The notes beneath the pieces were generated by a model. It searched no databases. It was given only the letters and a program-made list of their open reading frames with translations, and was not told where the DNA came from. Source: JBFLYZ01 sp040756415 (GTDB taxonomy: Bacteria; Bacteroidota; Bacteroidia; JADZBD01). From it: DNA of 64,000 bases. The stretch lies in the NCBI GenBank assembly GCA_040756415.1, contig JBFLYZ010000005.1, positions 1 to 64,000 of the forward strand, in the 5' to 3' direction. Of this stretch, positions 49,280-57,294 are shown piece by piece. Position 1 is the stretch's first letter, and each line of letters opens with the position of its first letter. The position numbers were made by a program, and so were the translations under genes.

Positions 49280-50108
49280 AACTTTCGGGAATGGTGAATG
49301 GGAAGCTTTGAGCGGCATCGGTCTTTACCTTGCTGTACCTGATCTTCACCTGCACGCTTTTCTCGGCCTTTACGTCAAAGGTCACCTGGTGGGGGAAGAG
49401 CATGGAATCGACCGGCTGGAAATTATCATAAACCACATCGAACGTGCGGTTGGTGTTGTAATCGGTAAAGAAGATGCGCAGGATCTTGAATTTTTCAGGA
49501 TCGAGCCAGATGCTTTGAGCGGGATCCTTCAGCTCCGTGCCTTTTTCCATGGCCTTCTTGAACTTGCGTTTGCGCACGGTGCCCAGGAAATACCGGCATT
49601 CTGTTTTGTCGGTTCCCGGTTTCATTTTCTCTTCTTCTTCATAGAACTCAACGCTGTTGCCTACCATGATGGATTGTATCATTTCAAAATCGAGCTCGTC
49701 AACATTGAACAGTTTTTTCAGCGTGTCGAAGCCGCCCGTAAAATACCTTTTATTAAGGCGGTCCATGAATTTAACCGAATCCCTGGTGATCAGCACGCGC
49801 GCGCCTTCTACGGCACCCATCACCGGGTCGGTGATCGACATCCAGATCACGCTGTCCTTCCGGGCCCGCACCGATACATTGAACTCGCTGGTCTTTCCCT
49901 GGAAGATCAGCTCGCCCGAGAACTTGGCCGACAGCCATTTAAAATCAAAGAGATTGCTCTTTAAAAGCGCAGTAAGCGTTCTGGCATTCTTATAGTCTAT
50001 CTTGCAGGGCGTATCCGCTGGCGCCTGCTTCCTGGTCTTGCACGAAGCGGCACCCAGGATGAGAGCTGATACGAAAAGCAGGGTATAAGGTTTCAGCCGG
50101 ATGAGCAC
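49257..50108 (-). CDS. DUF4292 lipoprotein
   Basis: A 283-residue lipoprotein (lipobox GAASC, Cys about 23) of the DUF4292 family, which has a LolB/LolA-like half-barrel: FSGELIFQGKTSEFNVSVR, KDSVIWMSITDPVMGAVEGA, and FQPVDSMLFPHQVTFD. It may bind lipids at the outer membrane. It starts at GTG 50108 immediately after the TPR gene's stop, and is translationally coupled to the EnvC-like gene behind. Confidence 0.88.
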   Translation of the reverse strand: MLIRLKPYTLLFVSALILGAASCKTRKQAPADTPCKIDYKNARTLTALLKSNLFDFKWLSAKFSGELIFQGKTSEFNVSVRARKDSVIWMSITDPVMGAVEGARVLITRDSVKFMDRLNKRYFTGGFDTLKKLFNVDELDFEMIQSIMVGNSVEFYEEEEKMKPGTDKTECRYFLGTVRKRKFKKAMEKGTELKDPAQSIWLDPEKFKILRIFFTDYNTNRTFDVVYDNFQPVDSMLFPHQVTFDVKAEKSVQVKIRYSKVKTDAAQSFPFTIPESYERIQKN

Positions 50109-51878
50109 TTATTCGTACAGTTTTTTGTCGTTTATCTTTTTGTCCAGCAGGTCAGAGCCCTTGCCGGCCTTTTTGGCTTTATCCCAGTATTCATAGGCCT
50201 TGGCGTTTTCTCCCAGCTTGAACAGCACGTCACCGTAGTGTTCGAGAATGACCGCGTTGTTCTCCGCCCCGCTGCCGATCGCCTTGCCTATCCATTCCTT
50301 GGCTTCGCTGTACCGCCCCGACTTGTACAGCACCCAGCCGTAAGTATCCATATAGGATGGCGTGCCGGGCTGCAGCTCGTTGGCCTTTTTCGCCATCGTT
50401 TCGGCCTTCTGCAACTGGTCGTTGCGCACCGAAAGGTAATAGGCGTAATTGTTCAGCGTGCTGGCGTTGTCGGGGTCGAGCTCTATCGCTTTCGTGTAGG
50501 CCTCGTCAGATGCCGCATACTTTTTCTGCTTATGATAGATGTCGCCCAGGTAAGCATGGAACTGAACGGCCAGTGCCGGGTTGTCTATTACAAAATTCAG
50601 GCCCTGCTTCAGGTTGCTTTCCGCCTCATCGTATTTCTTGAACTGGATCTGGGCCACGGCCAGGAAAAGGTAGGGGGCGGGCTCCGTGGGAAAGAGCTCC
50701 ATGGCCTCCGAGCTTTCTTTCTGCAGGGCCTCGTAATCTTCCAGCTCAATGTCCATGAGCAGGATCTCGTACCAGGCAATGAACTTGTTCTTATCAAGGG
50801 CCACGCATTTGCGGAAAGCCTCGCGCGCTTCGCTGTGCTTTTTCTTTCCGGCCAGCAGGTCACCGTAAAAGTATTGGGCGGTGGCGTCATCGGGATGCGT
50901 TTCCACCAGCAGCAGGCACAGCGTGTCGTACTGCGCTTTCATCTGCTGGTCTTTTTCCAGGAAAGGCGTAAGGTTGACCAGTATCCTGCCCTTGGTATCC
51001 GCATCCAGGTTGGGGTTGCCAAAGGCGGCCTGCAGCTCTTCGAACGATTTTTCCGTCTGCCCGGTCTCCCGGTAATAATCGGCCAGGGCCAGGTGTATCT
51101 CCCCGTTGGAAGGGTCAAGCTGCAGCACTTTCTGGTAAGCCTGCATGGCCTTTTCTTTTTGACCCGCATCGAGGTACATGTTCCCCAGCTCTGTGTAATA
51201 TTTTACTTCCTTGGGATGGGCATCGATGAGCTTTTGCAGCTCGGCTGCCGCCTTGCCGATGTTCTTCATCTTGACGTAGATGCGCTGTTTCTGAAGGCTG
51301 ATCTCTTCGGTGATGCCGATCTTCTCTTCTATCTTGTCGTACGTGCGCACCGCGTCTTCGGGCTGGTTGTTATACAACTGGGCGGTCGCCAGGCTGTAAT
51401 ACAGGTTCAGCTTGTCGGGATAGGACTTTACCAGCTTCTGGTAGACGGAGACCTCGTTCGCATATTGCTTGGATGAGCGGTAGCACTCGGCCAGCAGGAT
51501 GTGGTACCAGATATTGCTCCCGTCAATGGAAATGGCCTTTTTAAGCACGGCAATGGCATCGGGGTTCTTTCCCATGCTGTGCAGCACGCTTCCGATCTCG
51601 TACATTACGGCCGCGTTTTCAGGATCGATGGCGAGGCATTTCTGGAACTTCTCATAGGCCTGCGAGTAATTGCCCTGCAGCTTCAGGCTGATGCCCTCGA
51701 AGAATAAGAAATCCATCTTGCGCCTGTCGTAAGCGCTGAGCTCGGTCTTTTTCTTGGGGCTTTCGGCCGTAGGCTCCTGTACAGGAGGTTTGGCCTTGCA
51801 CGACAAAAGCAATGAGAGAAGCACCGGGACAATGATCCTCGGGCAAAGTGAAATGGCGCTATAGTTCGTATCCGGCAA
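50109..51878 (-). CDS. TPR-rich lipoprotein
   Basis: A 589-residue lipoprotein (LLLSC lipobox, Cys about residue 27) consisting almost entirely of TPR units (for example NIWYHILLAECYRSSKQYAN, EVKYYTELGNMYLDAGQKEK, NASTLNNYAYYLSVRNDQLQ). The only start that keeps the signal peptide is TTG 51878, adjacent to the upstream stop. It lies in a conserved envelope gene set with DUF4292 and EnvC-like genes and likely scaffolds envelope assembly. Confidence 0.88.
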   Translation of the reverse strand: MPDTNYSAISLCPRIIVPVLLSLLLSCKAKPPVQEPTAESPKKKTELSAYDRRKMDFLFFEGISLKLQGNYSQAYEKFQKCLAIDPENAAVMYEIGSVLHSMGKNPDAIAVLKKAISIDGSNIWYHILLAECYRSSKQYANEVSVYQKLVKSYPDKLNLYYSLATAQLYNNQPEDAVRTYDKIEEKIGITEEISLQKQRIYVKMKNIGKAAAELQKLIDAHPKEVKYYTELGNMYLDAGQKEKAMQAYQKVLQLDPSNGEIHLALADYYRETGQTEKSFEELQAAFGNPNLDADTKGRILVNLTPFLEKDQQMKAQYDTLCLLLVETHPDDATAQYFYGDLLAGKKKHSEAREAFRKCVALDKNKFIAWYEILLMDIELEDYEALQKESSEAMELFPTEPAPYLFLAVAQIQFKKYDEAESNLKQGLNFVIDNPALAVQFHAYLGDIYHKQKKYAASDEAYTKAIELDPDNASTLNNYAYYLSVRNDQLQKAETMAKKANELQPGTPSYMDTYGWVLYKSGRYSEAKEWIGKAIGSGAENNAVILEHYGDVLFKLGENAKAYEYWDKAKKAGKGSDLLDKKINDKKLYE

Positions 51879-52895
51879 TTAGTTCTTTATTGTGCTGTAA
51901 TCCCCTATGCTGGCGTCAGCCGTTCTCCCCGAGAACTCCACGTAATTGCCCAGCAGGGAATTGGATAAGGCGGCATTCTTCACCCGGGTGTTCGTTTGTA
52001 TAATGCAGTTCTCTACGGACGAGTTTTCGATCACGCAGTTGTCGCCTATGGAGGCAAAAGGCCCCACAACCGATCCGGATATCTTAACATTCTTCCCGAT
52101 GAAACAGGGCGGAATGACCTTCGAGTCACTGATCTCGGCCGCCTGGCCCGCGCCCTTTCCGTTGCTGAAATAGGTTTCCAGTATGCGCTTATTGGTATAC
52201 ACGGTTGCATCTTTATTGCCGCAGTCCAGCCATTCCTTCACCTGCGAGGTCACAAACTTCGTTCCCTTTTGTTTCATATTCTCCATGGCATTGGTAAGCT
52301 GGAACTCGCCTTTTTCCTTCAGGTTGTTGTCGATCAGGTATTGCAGCTCCTTTTTCAGGTTGGCCCCGTCCCTGAAGTAATAGATCCCGATGATGGCCAG
52401 GTCAGAGATGAAAGTTTGAGGTTTTTCCACAAAATCGGTGATAAATCCCTGCGCGTCCAGCTTCACCACCCCGAACTGCCGCGGGTCGGCTATCTTCTGC
52501 ACCCAGATGATGCCGTCCTGCGCGGTATCCACCTTTGCGCTCGTATCGGGAATGAAGAGGGTGTCTGCAAAGGCGATGAGGGTCTTATCGTCCAGCGAAT
52601 CTTTGGCGCAGAGAATAGCGTGCGCGGTGCCCAGGGGTTCATCCTGGTAACAGATCGTTCCTTTTGCGCCCAGGGTTTTGGCAACATTCACCAGGTTATC
52701 TTCCGCTTCCTTACCGAAAGCCCGGGAGATAACATAAGCGATCTCAGTGATCTTGTCCGGGCAAATGCCCGCCAGGTCTTCCACGATACGCTGCACCATA
52801 GGTTTGCCAGCGATGGGGATAAGAGGTTTGGGTACAGTAAGGGTATGCGGCCTCATCCGCTTTCCCATTCCCGCCATTGGTATGATGATCTTCAT
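51879..52895 (-). CDS. sugar-1-phosphate nucleotidyltransferase
   Basis: A 338-residue protein. The nucleotidyltransferase domain starts IIPMAGMGKRMRPHTLTVPK, with the G-x-G-x-R-x(n)-PK signature, followed by GTAHAILCAKD and FIPDTSA. A short left-handed beta-helix at the end has hexapeptides such as VVGPFASIGDNCVI. It makes an NDP-sugar, probably NDP-glucose, GlcNAc or a relative, for surface glycans, matching the flippase upstream. ATG 52895 is used. Confidence 0.92.
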   Translation of the reverse strand: MKIIIPMAGMGKRMRPHTLTVPKPLIPIAGKPMVQRIVEDLAGICPDKITEIAYVISRAFGKEAEDNLVNVAKTLGAKGTICYQDEPLGTAHAILCAKDSLDDKTLIAFADTLFIPDTSAKVDTAQDGIIWVQKIADPRQFGVVKLDAQGFITDFVEKPQTFISDLAIIGIYYFRDGANLKKELQYLIDNNLKEKGEFQLTNAMENMKQKGTKFVTSQVKEWLDCGNKDATVYTNKRILETYFSNGKGAGQAAEISDSKVIPPCFIGKNVKISGSVVGPFASIGDNCVIENSSVENCIIQTNTRVKNAALSNSLLGNYVEFSGRTADASIGDYSTIKN

Positions 52896-52931
52896 AGTTT
52901 GCAATTGGCAATTTGCAGGTAGCAAATTGTA

Positions 52932-53312
52932 TTAACGGGCTAAAGTTATACCTGAATATTTTTCAGGATTTTCTATCATGTGATTTAACAAACGGCCGAC
53001 CTCGTCTGATTTGCGAAGGAGGTCGGTGAAAGTATCGTTTGAAATATAGTCGCAAGCCAGTGCAAAATCCAGCCAAACCTGTGTCTCGGTATTTTCCATA
53101 TCCGCATCGGTAGCTTTGCTTATAAAATGAGCCTTATATCTCCTCTTTCTATAACCTTCCCCTATATTCGAACATACGGCACGGGATGATCGTCTTATTT
53201 GGGCGATCAAGCCGTACTTCTCTTCAGCAGGGAACTTTTTTGTTGCATGAAAAACGTCCATGGCAAGATCAAAAGCTTTTTTATATACTGTAAGGTCCCT
53301 GTATGTCCCCAT
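52932..53312 (-). CDS. four-helix-bundle protein (23S rRNA IVP family)
   Basis: A 126-residue protein of the family named for 23S rRNA intervening sequences: TYRDLTVYKKAFDLAMDVF, QIRRSSRAVCSNIGEGYRKR, and ENTETQVWLDFALACDYI, four amphipathic helices. Function unknown. It separates the nucleotidyltransferase from dut in an otherwise tightly packed operon. Heptamer repeats stand on one side (53326-53393), with related TTGGCAATTTGC sequence on the other (about 52901-52912), so it looks like an inserted cassette. ATG 53312 is used; the frame continues to 53351 through the repeats. Confidence 0.88.
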   Translation of the reverse strand: MGTYRDLTVYKKAFDLAMDVFHATKKFPAEEKYGLIAQIRRSSRAVCSNIGEGYRKRRYKAHFISKATDADMENTETQVWLDFALACDYISNDTFTDLLRKSDEVGRLLNHMIENPEKYSGITLAR

Positions 53313-53325
53313 TTTGATTCGCTTT

Positions 53326-53393
53326 GCTAATTGCCAACTGCCAACTGCCAACTGCCAACTGCCAACTGCTCATTGCCAACTGCCAACTGCTCT
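53326..53393. repeat. GCCAACT heptamer minisatellite
   Basis: Seven exact copies of GCCAACT (five from 53333 to 53367, two from 53375 to 53388) are interrupted by GCTCATT and end in GCTC. When read as protein it gives the ANCQL pattern that often contaminates annotations in this phylum. Confidence 0.9.
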
Positions 53394-53394
53394 T

Positions 53395-53829
53395 TCATTT
53401 AACCCCCGTACTCCCAAATCCACCCTTTCCGCGGTCTGACTCCAGCAGCTCCTGCACTTCCACCCATTCGGCCTGCTCGTGCCTGGCGATCACCATCTGC
53501 GCGATACGCTCCCCGTCATGGATGGTAAAATCCTCTGTTGACAGGTTGACCAATATTACTTTTACCTCGCCCCGGTAATCCGCGTCAATAGTGCCCGGTG
53601 AGTTCAGTACGGTGATGCCGTTTTTGGCGGCCAGTCCGGAGCGCGGCCTGATCTGCGCTTCGTATCCTTCAGGCAGCTCCATGAACAGCCCCGTAGGCAC
53701 CAGCGCCCGTTCCAGGGGCCGAATGAGCATGGGGCTGTCCAGGTTAGCCCTCAGGTCCATTCCGGCCGAGGCCCGGGTGGCATAGGAGGGCAGGGCGTGC
53801 TTGGATCGGTTGATGATCTTAACTTTCAT
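53395..53829 (-). CDS. dut: dUTP diphosphatase
   Basis: A 144-residue trimeric dUTPase. The five motifs are visible: ASAGMDLRA, PRSGLAAKNG, GTIDADYRGE, ERIAQMVI and the C-terminal arm RGKGGFGSTG. It hydrolyses dUTP to dUMP and pyrophosphate. The start overlaps the end of the flippase gene by 11 bp. Confidence 0.97.
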   Translation of the reverse strand: MKVKIINRSKHALPSYATRASAGMDLRANLDSPMLIRPLERALVPTGLFMELPEGYEAQIRPRSGLAAKNGITVLNSPGTIDADYRGEVKVILVNLSTEDFTIHDGERIAQMVIARHEQAEWVEVQELLESDRGKGGFGSTGVK

Positions 53830-55285
53830 TTGTGCGCATGGATTTTCTTTCTATCATAAAAACGGTTGCGGCATACAGCAGCACCATCAGGTTACGCAGG
53901 GCCAGGTCCAGGCTTTCAGCGGCAAAATGAACCCGCTCAGCCAGAACATACAAAATTAGCGATAAAGCCACGTAAGCCAAAATGCGTCCTGTATCGTAAT
54001 TCACAGCATAATGTTTATTGCCCAGCAGGTACGATGCCACCGCCATGGCGGCATAGCAGGCCAGCGTTGTCCAGGCGCAGGCCATATAGCCGTATATGGG
54101 AATGAACAGGAAATTGCCCGCCAGCGTTATGAGGGCCCCACCTATGGTCAGGTAAGCCCCCCACCTGGTTTTGCCGGTAAGCTTGTACCAGATGGACAGG
54201 CTGAAGGTCACGCCCAGGAAAAAATTGGCCATGAGCAGGACGGGAACAACGGCCAGGCCCTCGCGGAAGGGTTCGCCAATGAAATAGCGGATCCACGATA
54301 TGTTCATCATGGTTCCCAGGAAAATGATCATGCACACGATCACGAAATAGTTCATTACGCGGGCATAGGTCTGCCTGGCGTCCTTATCGGAAGAATGGGA
54401 GAAAAAGAAGGGCTCGGCCGCGTAGCGGAAGGTTTGAATGAACAGGGTCATGATGATGGATATCTTGTAGCAGGCCCCGTAAATGCCGGTCTGCTCCAGG
54501 GCCGTGTTTTCCGGAAGCAGGTACTTGAGCAGTATGCGGTCCATGGTCTCGTTGGTCATGCCGGCAAGGCCCGCGATCAGCAGGGGGAAGGCGTAAGGAA
54601 AAATGGTCTTCAGCAGGGCCGTGTCGATGCGGAAACGGGTCGCGAGGATGGAGGGAAGCTGCAGCAACAGGGTGATGGCGCTTGCCGCCAGGTTGGAGAT
54701 GAAGATATAGCCTATCCCTATAGCCGGATCATACAGGCGCGCGAGGGCCGGTCTGCTGCCCGAGTCGTACGCGCCCTTGCAGATCCACAGGAAGAAAACG
54801 TTGCAGCCTATGTTCACCAGCACATTGACCGTTTTAAAGAGGGCGAATTTTTTCGCCTGCTGCTGCTCGCGCCATTTGGCGAACACGATGGCCGAAACGG
54901 CATCGGTACCCAGTATCAGCGCGAACCAGGTCACGTACTCGGGGTGGCGGGGGTAGCGTATCAGTTCCGAAATGGGGCCGGCAAAGGCCCAGAGGAGGGC
55001 GATGAACACCACCGAGCTGATGCTGACGCTGGTGAGTATGGTGCTGTAAACCTTTGGCTTGTTATCCGAGCGGCTCGAAAAATTGAACAGGGCCGTTTCC
55101 ATGCCGTAGGTGAGAATAATGAGCAGGAAAGAGACATAAGCGTACAGCTCATTGACCGTGCCGTATTCGGCCGTTGAAAAGTTGTAGGTATAAAGCGGAA
55201 CGAGCAGGTAATTGAGAAAACGCCCGATAATGGTCGGAAGGCCGTAAATGGCCGTTTGGCCGGCTAGTTTTCTGAATACGCTCAA
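53819..55285 (-). CDS. polysaccharide flippase (MOP/Wzx family)
   Basis: A 488-residue integral membrane protein with about 12-14 helices, starting VFRKLAGQTAIYGLPTIIGRFLNYLLVPLYT and containing the GLAGMTNETMDRILLKYLLP segment typical of Wzx-like exporters. It probably flips lipid-linked oligosaccharides. The start is TTG 55285 because no ATG fits and the family begins here. It heads the minus-strand envelope cluster; a near-consensus -7 (TACCTTCG in the leader) is seen upstream. Confidence 0.9.
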   Translation of the reverse strand: MSVFRKLAGQTAIYGLPTIIGRFLNYLLVPLYTYNFSTAEYGTVNELYAYVSFLLIILTYGMETALFNFSSRSDNKPKVYSTILTSVSISSVVFIALLWAFAGPISELIRYPRHPEYVTWFALILGTDAVSAIVFAKWREQQQAKKFALFKTVNVLVNIGCNVFFLWICKGAYDSGSRPALARLYDPAIGIGYIFISNLAASAITLLLQLPSILATRFRIDTALLKTIFPYAFPLLIAGLAGMTNETMDRILLKYLLPENTALEQTGIYGACYKISIIMTLFIQTFRYAAEPFFFSHSSDKDARQTYARVMNYFVIVCMIIFLGTMMNISWIRYFIGEPFREGLAVVPVLLMANFFLGVTFSLSIWYKLTGKTRWGAYLTIGGALITLAGNFLFIPIYGYMACAWTTLACYAAMAVASYLLGNKHYAVNYDTGRILAYVALSLILYVLAERVHFAAESLDLALRNLMVLLYAATVFMIERKSMRTNES

Positions 55286-55468
55286 GCGGGAATTTTGCCA
55301 GCGAAGGTAAGCAAAGTAATGCTTAGAAGGGTGACATTTAGGGCTTTGCGTGCTTAGGGCAGAGCGGGCGCATGACCGTTGTTAGGCACTGGCGTTCTGT
55401 CGCGCGCTAAGCTGTCCAAGGAAAGAAGAACTGAAAAATTCGAACTGTTGTCCACTATGACCAGTTTT

Positions 55469-55600
55469 TTATTTTTCAATACCGTCCACATATTGGACAG
55501 TCTTAGTCAGGTTGCCATCGGTGTCATAAATATTAACGGTCCCTGTTCCGTTTTTTATAGTTCCAGCGGTTGAAAAGAGAAGAATTGTACACCGTGTCAT
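55469..55600 (-). CDS. 43-residue ORF, possible gene remnant
   Basis: The frame begins ATG 55600 and reads through GTGTVNIYDTDGNLTKTVQY to a stop at 55469. The Asp/Asn-Gly pattern resembles the end of a YD-like or calcium-binding repeat protein. It lacks a visible ribosome-binding site. It lies inside the TGTTAGGCA...TGCCTAACA inverted pair. It may be a decayed cassette gene. Confidence 0.3.
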   Translation of the reverse strand: MTRCTILLFSTAGTIKNGTGTVNIYDTDGNLTKTVQYVDGIEK

Positions 55601-55709
55601 TCGTCTTTTGCAATGTTGCCTAACAGTTTTTCGCTTTGTCTTTTGGTGAATTGCAGTATTTTGTATCCACTACCCGTAATCCTTCTTGAAGCTTAATAAC
55701 GACAAAAAC

Positions 55710-55832
55710 CTACTTAGTAAATGCACCTAAAATCTCGAGAATATGTCCCAAAAACTCTTTTAATCCTTTCCAAAAAGATTTTTTCTTCTTTGCCGTCTGT
55801 TCCTGATTTGGTGTGTTGTATTGTTTTTTCAT
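55710..55832 (-). CDS. 40-residue cationic amphipathic peptide ORF
   Basis: The ORF starts ATG 55832 behind an AAAGGA Shine-Dalgarno-like sequence and ends TAG 55710. The first 18 residues are polar and end in KKKK. The remainder (SFWKGLKEFLGHILEILGAF) would form an amphipathic helix with one hydrophobic face. Small size, charge and position directly downstream of the RelA/SpoT-domain gene recall membrane-active toxins or small regulatory peptides, but no family is recognised. Confidence 0.45.
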   Translation of the reverse strand: MKKQYNTPNQEQTAKKKKSFWKGLKEFLGHILEILGAFTK

Positions 55833-55972
55833 TGTCCTTTGAAATTGGCGCTAAGGTTTTCGGGCTTTGCGTTCGGGAGGGAGACGGGACGAAGTCCTGT
55901 CGACCGGAACGAACGCTGATTACTTAACCCTAAATTACAAATTTTACGTCACCCCGCCTGATGCAAAACCCG

Positions 55973-55988
55973 TGTTAGTGACAGTATA
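55973..55988. repeat. left inverted repeat of RelA/SpoT cassette
   Basis: TGTTAGTGACAGTATA matches the reverse complement of 57058-57073 (TGTTAGTGGCAATATA) at 14 of 16 positions. The two bracket the RelA/SpoT gene almost exactly. Confidence 0.6.
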
Positions 55989-55990
55989 GT

Positions 55991-57058
55991 TTATTGTGTT
56001 TGCTTATATGTGTCTATAATACGTCTTGCTGTCTTTACACCGCCTGCAATTTCAGCCCCACCATAGTTCATGTATTCCAATATTTTTTCCTCGCTTTCTG
56101 TTTTACCGGACAGATAATATAACAAGTAAAATAGAGAAATTCCTTCGCTTAAAAACTCATAAGAGGAGTCCTTAAGCCAAATTTTTGCAAACTTTAAAAC
56201 ACCATCAGAATTTGATTTTAAGATGTCGTCTAACTCTTTAATGGAGGTTAGATTGAAATAGGAAAATTTATTAAGCAATGGTTCGTATAAAATATTTTCC
56301 TTGTCAACTTTTGCTTGAACCATACTTACAATTTCCTGGTCAATCTTTTGCACTATATCGCTTGTCCTTATGTAAGAAATGACCGAAGCTTTGTCAATAG
56401 GAACTGATTCTGGCGTTCTGTTAATTCGTGTGTTGACGTCTTTCTCATACGCACTAAGTTCGCCTTTAAGCCTTACAAATTCTAAGTCCGCAGTCTCTAA
56501 TAATGCAGCTATTCTTGAAAATGTTCTCTTATGTTGTTCGGGTATTTCATGTTCACCTTTATAACCAATGTCATGTTCTATTTCAGCCCATGCGTGTTGA
56601 AGTATCGATCTAATTTGAATTTCAGCCTTAATGTCTTTAAATTTTTTATTTTCCGTGAGGGCGATTCTTTGCTCGCTAAGATTTACAACATAATGTAGTG
56701 ATTTATAACCGAAGGAATCAGAAGCTAATTTCCTCTTGTCAACTGAGTTTACTTCATCAATAACAAATTCTTTACGTATCATATCAGCGACAATATCAAC
56801 CTCGTTTTCCAAGTATACAATAATTCGTAATCCAACTATGTCTGTTAAATCCGAAAAGGAATTGTATTTCCCTTTTTTCTTATCTAATTTTTTGGATAAA
56901 CTTTCAAAGGTCTTTACTCGAGCGGGAACTTGGTGAACAACAATTTTGTTTTCCTTCAAGAGTTCTGTCAAAAGCTTCTCAAGTCTGTCCTTAAATTCGG
57001 ACAAAAGGGCTTCTTTAGTTTTATATTCACCAAGTATTTGCGATTCAATTGTTGTCAT
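55991..57058 (-). CDS. RelA/SpoT-domain alarmone synthetase-like protein
   Basis: A 355-residue protein with an N-terminal (p)ppGpp-synthetase fold: R47-x-K49...S53...K57, Asp73 in TDIVGLRI, Tyr118 in GYKSLHY, Glu146 in AEIQIRS and the QHAWAEIEHDIGYK block. All residues expected for activity are there. There is no HD hydrolase, TGS or ACT domain. A C-terminal helical region of about 150 residues is unlike housekeeping Rel. The size and layout recall small alarmone synthetases and toxSAS/CapRel-type phage-defence proteins. The gene is AT-rich compared with its neighbours and is bounded by inverted repeats. Confidence 0.85.
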   Translation of the reverse strand: MTTIESQILGEYKTKEALLSEFKDRLEKLLTELLKENKIVVHQVPARVKTFESLSKKLDKKKGKYNSFSDLTDIVGLRIIVYLENEVDIVADMIRKEFVIDEVNSVDKRKLASDSFGYKSLHYVVNLSEQRIALTENKKFKDIKAEIQIRSILQHAWAEIEHDIGYKGEHEIPEQHKRTFSRIAALLETADLEFVRLKGELSAYEKDVNTRINRTPESVPIDKASVISYIRTSDIVQKIDQEIVSMVQAKVDKENILYEPLLNKFSYFNLTSIKELDDILKSNSDGVLKFAKIWLKDSSYEFLSEGISLFYLLYYLSGKTESEEKILEYMNYGGAEIAGGVKTARRIIDTYKQTQ

Positions 57059-57073
57059 ATATTGCCACTAACA
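57058..57073. repeat. right inverted repeat of RelA/SpoT cassette
   Basis: The partner of 55973-55988. It begins at the first base of the start codon and reaches into the leader. Confidence 0.6.
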
Positions 57074-57090
57074 TTAATTATCCGCAATAC

Positions 57091-57098
57091 CAAAAATA
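57091..57098 (-). promoter_or_regulatory. -7 element of RelA/SpoT gene
   Basis: On the minus strand this reads TATTTTTG, 32 nt before the start at 57058. It lies outside the right inverted repeat. Confidence 0.45.
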
Positions 57099-57161
57099 CT
57101 AAAACGCCTAATTTCAGTCAAATACAAAAACACTTCCCTCTCGGAAGTAAATGTTCCGCAA

Positions 57162-57294
57162 TCAATCCTTAAGTTTTTTAATGGTATCCACGGCCAGCTT
57201 ATCCAGCGGAATTGAACCTTTCCCGATTTGCTTGCGGCTTACCCGCGTGTAAATGGCCGTTGTTTTCAGGCGGCTGTACCAAATGAGCGGCAAA
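57162..57294 (-). pseudogene. C-terminal remnant of a tyrosine recombinase
   Basis: The minus-strand frame reads SRLKTTAIYTRVSRKQIGKG, continues SIPLDKLAVDTIKKLKD and stops at 57162. This matches the end of Bacteroidota phage-type integrases (KTTEIYTHVS...SPLDxL) and includes the catalytic Tyr region. The rest of the gene is missing upstream, so only the tail remains. It indicates that a mobile element once carried or bordered this island. Confidence 0.65.

Larger units (their letters stand above)
55286..55990. other. low-GC intergenic island with short ORFs and inverted repeats
   Basis: About 700 bp of AT-rich sequence lie between the flippase and RelA/SpoT genes. Besides the two small ORFs listed, it holds TGTTAGGCA (55380-55388) facing TGCCTAACA (55617-55625), and a hairpin-rich segment (GCGTTCG 55869-55875 with CGAACGC 55910-55916, inner GGAC-GAA-GTCC). 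Confidence 0.6.

Noticed and set aside
53326..53393. Regular short repeats as a possible CRISPR array
   Set aside because: The repeat is only 7 nt with no spacers; it is a minisatellite.
55618..55980. Integron attC site between the two low-GC units
   Set aside because: GCCTAAC and GTTAGTG are over 350 bp apart, GTTAGTG does not fit GTTRRRY, and no integron integrase is seen; the shorter pair ACTTAAC (55922) to GTTAGTG has poor complementarity.
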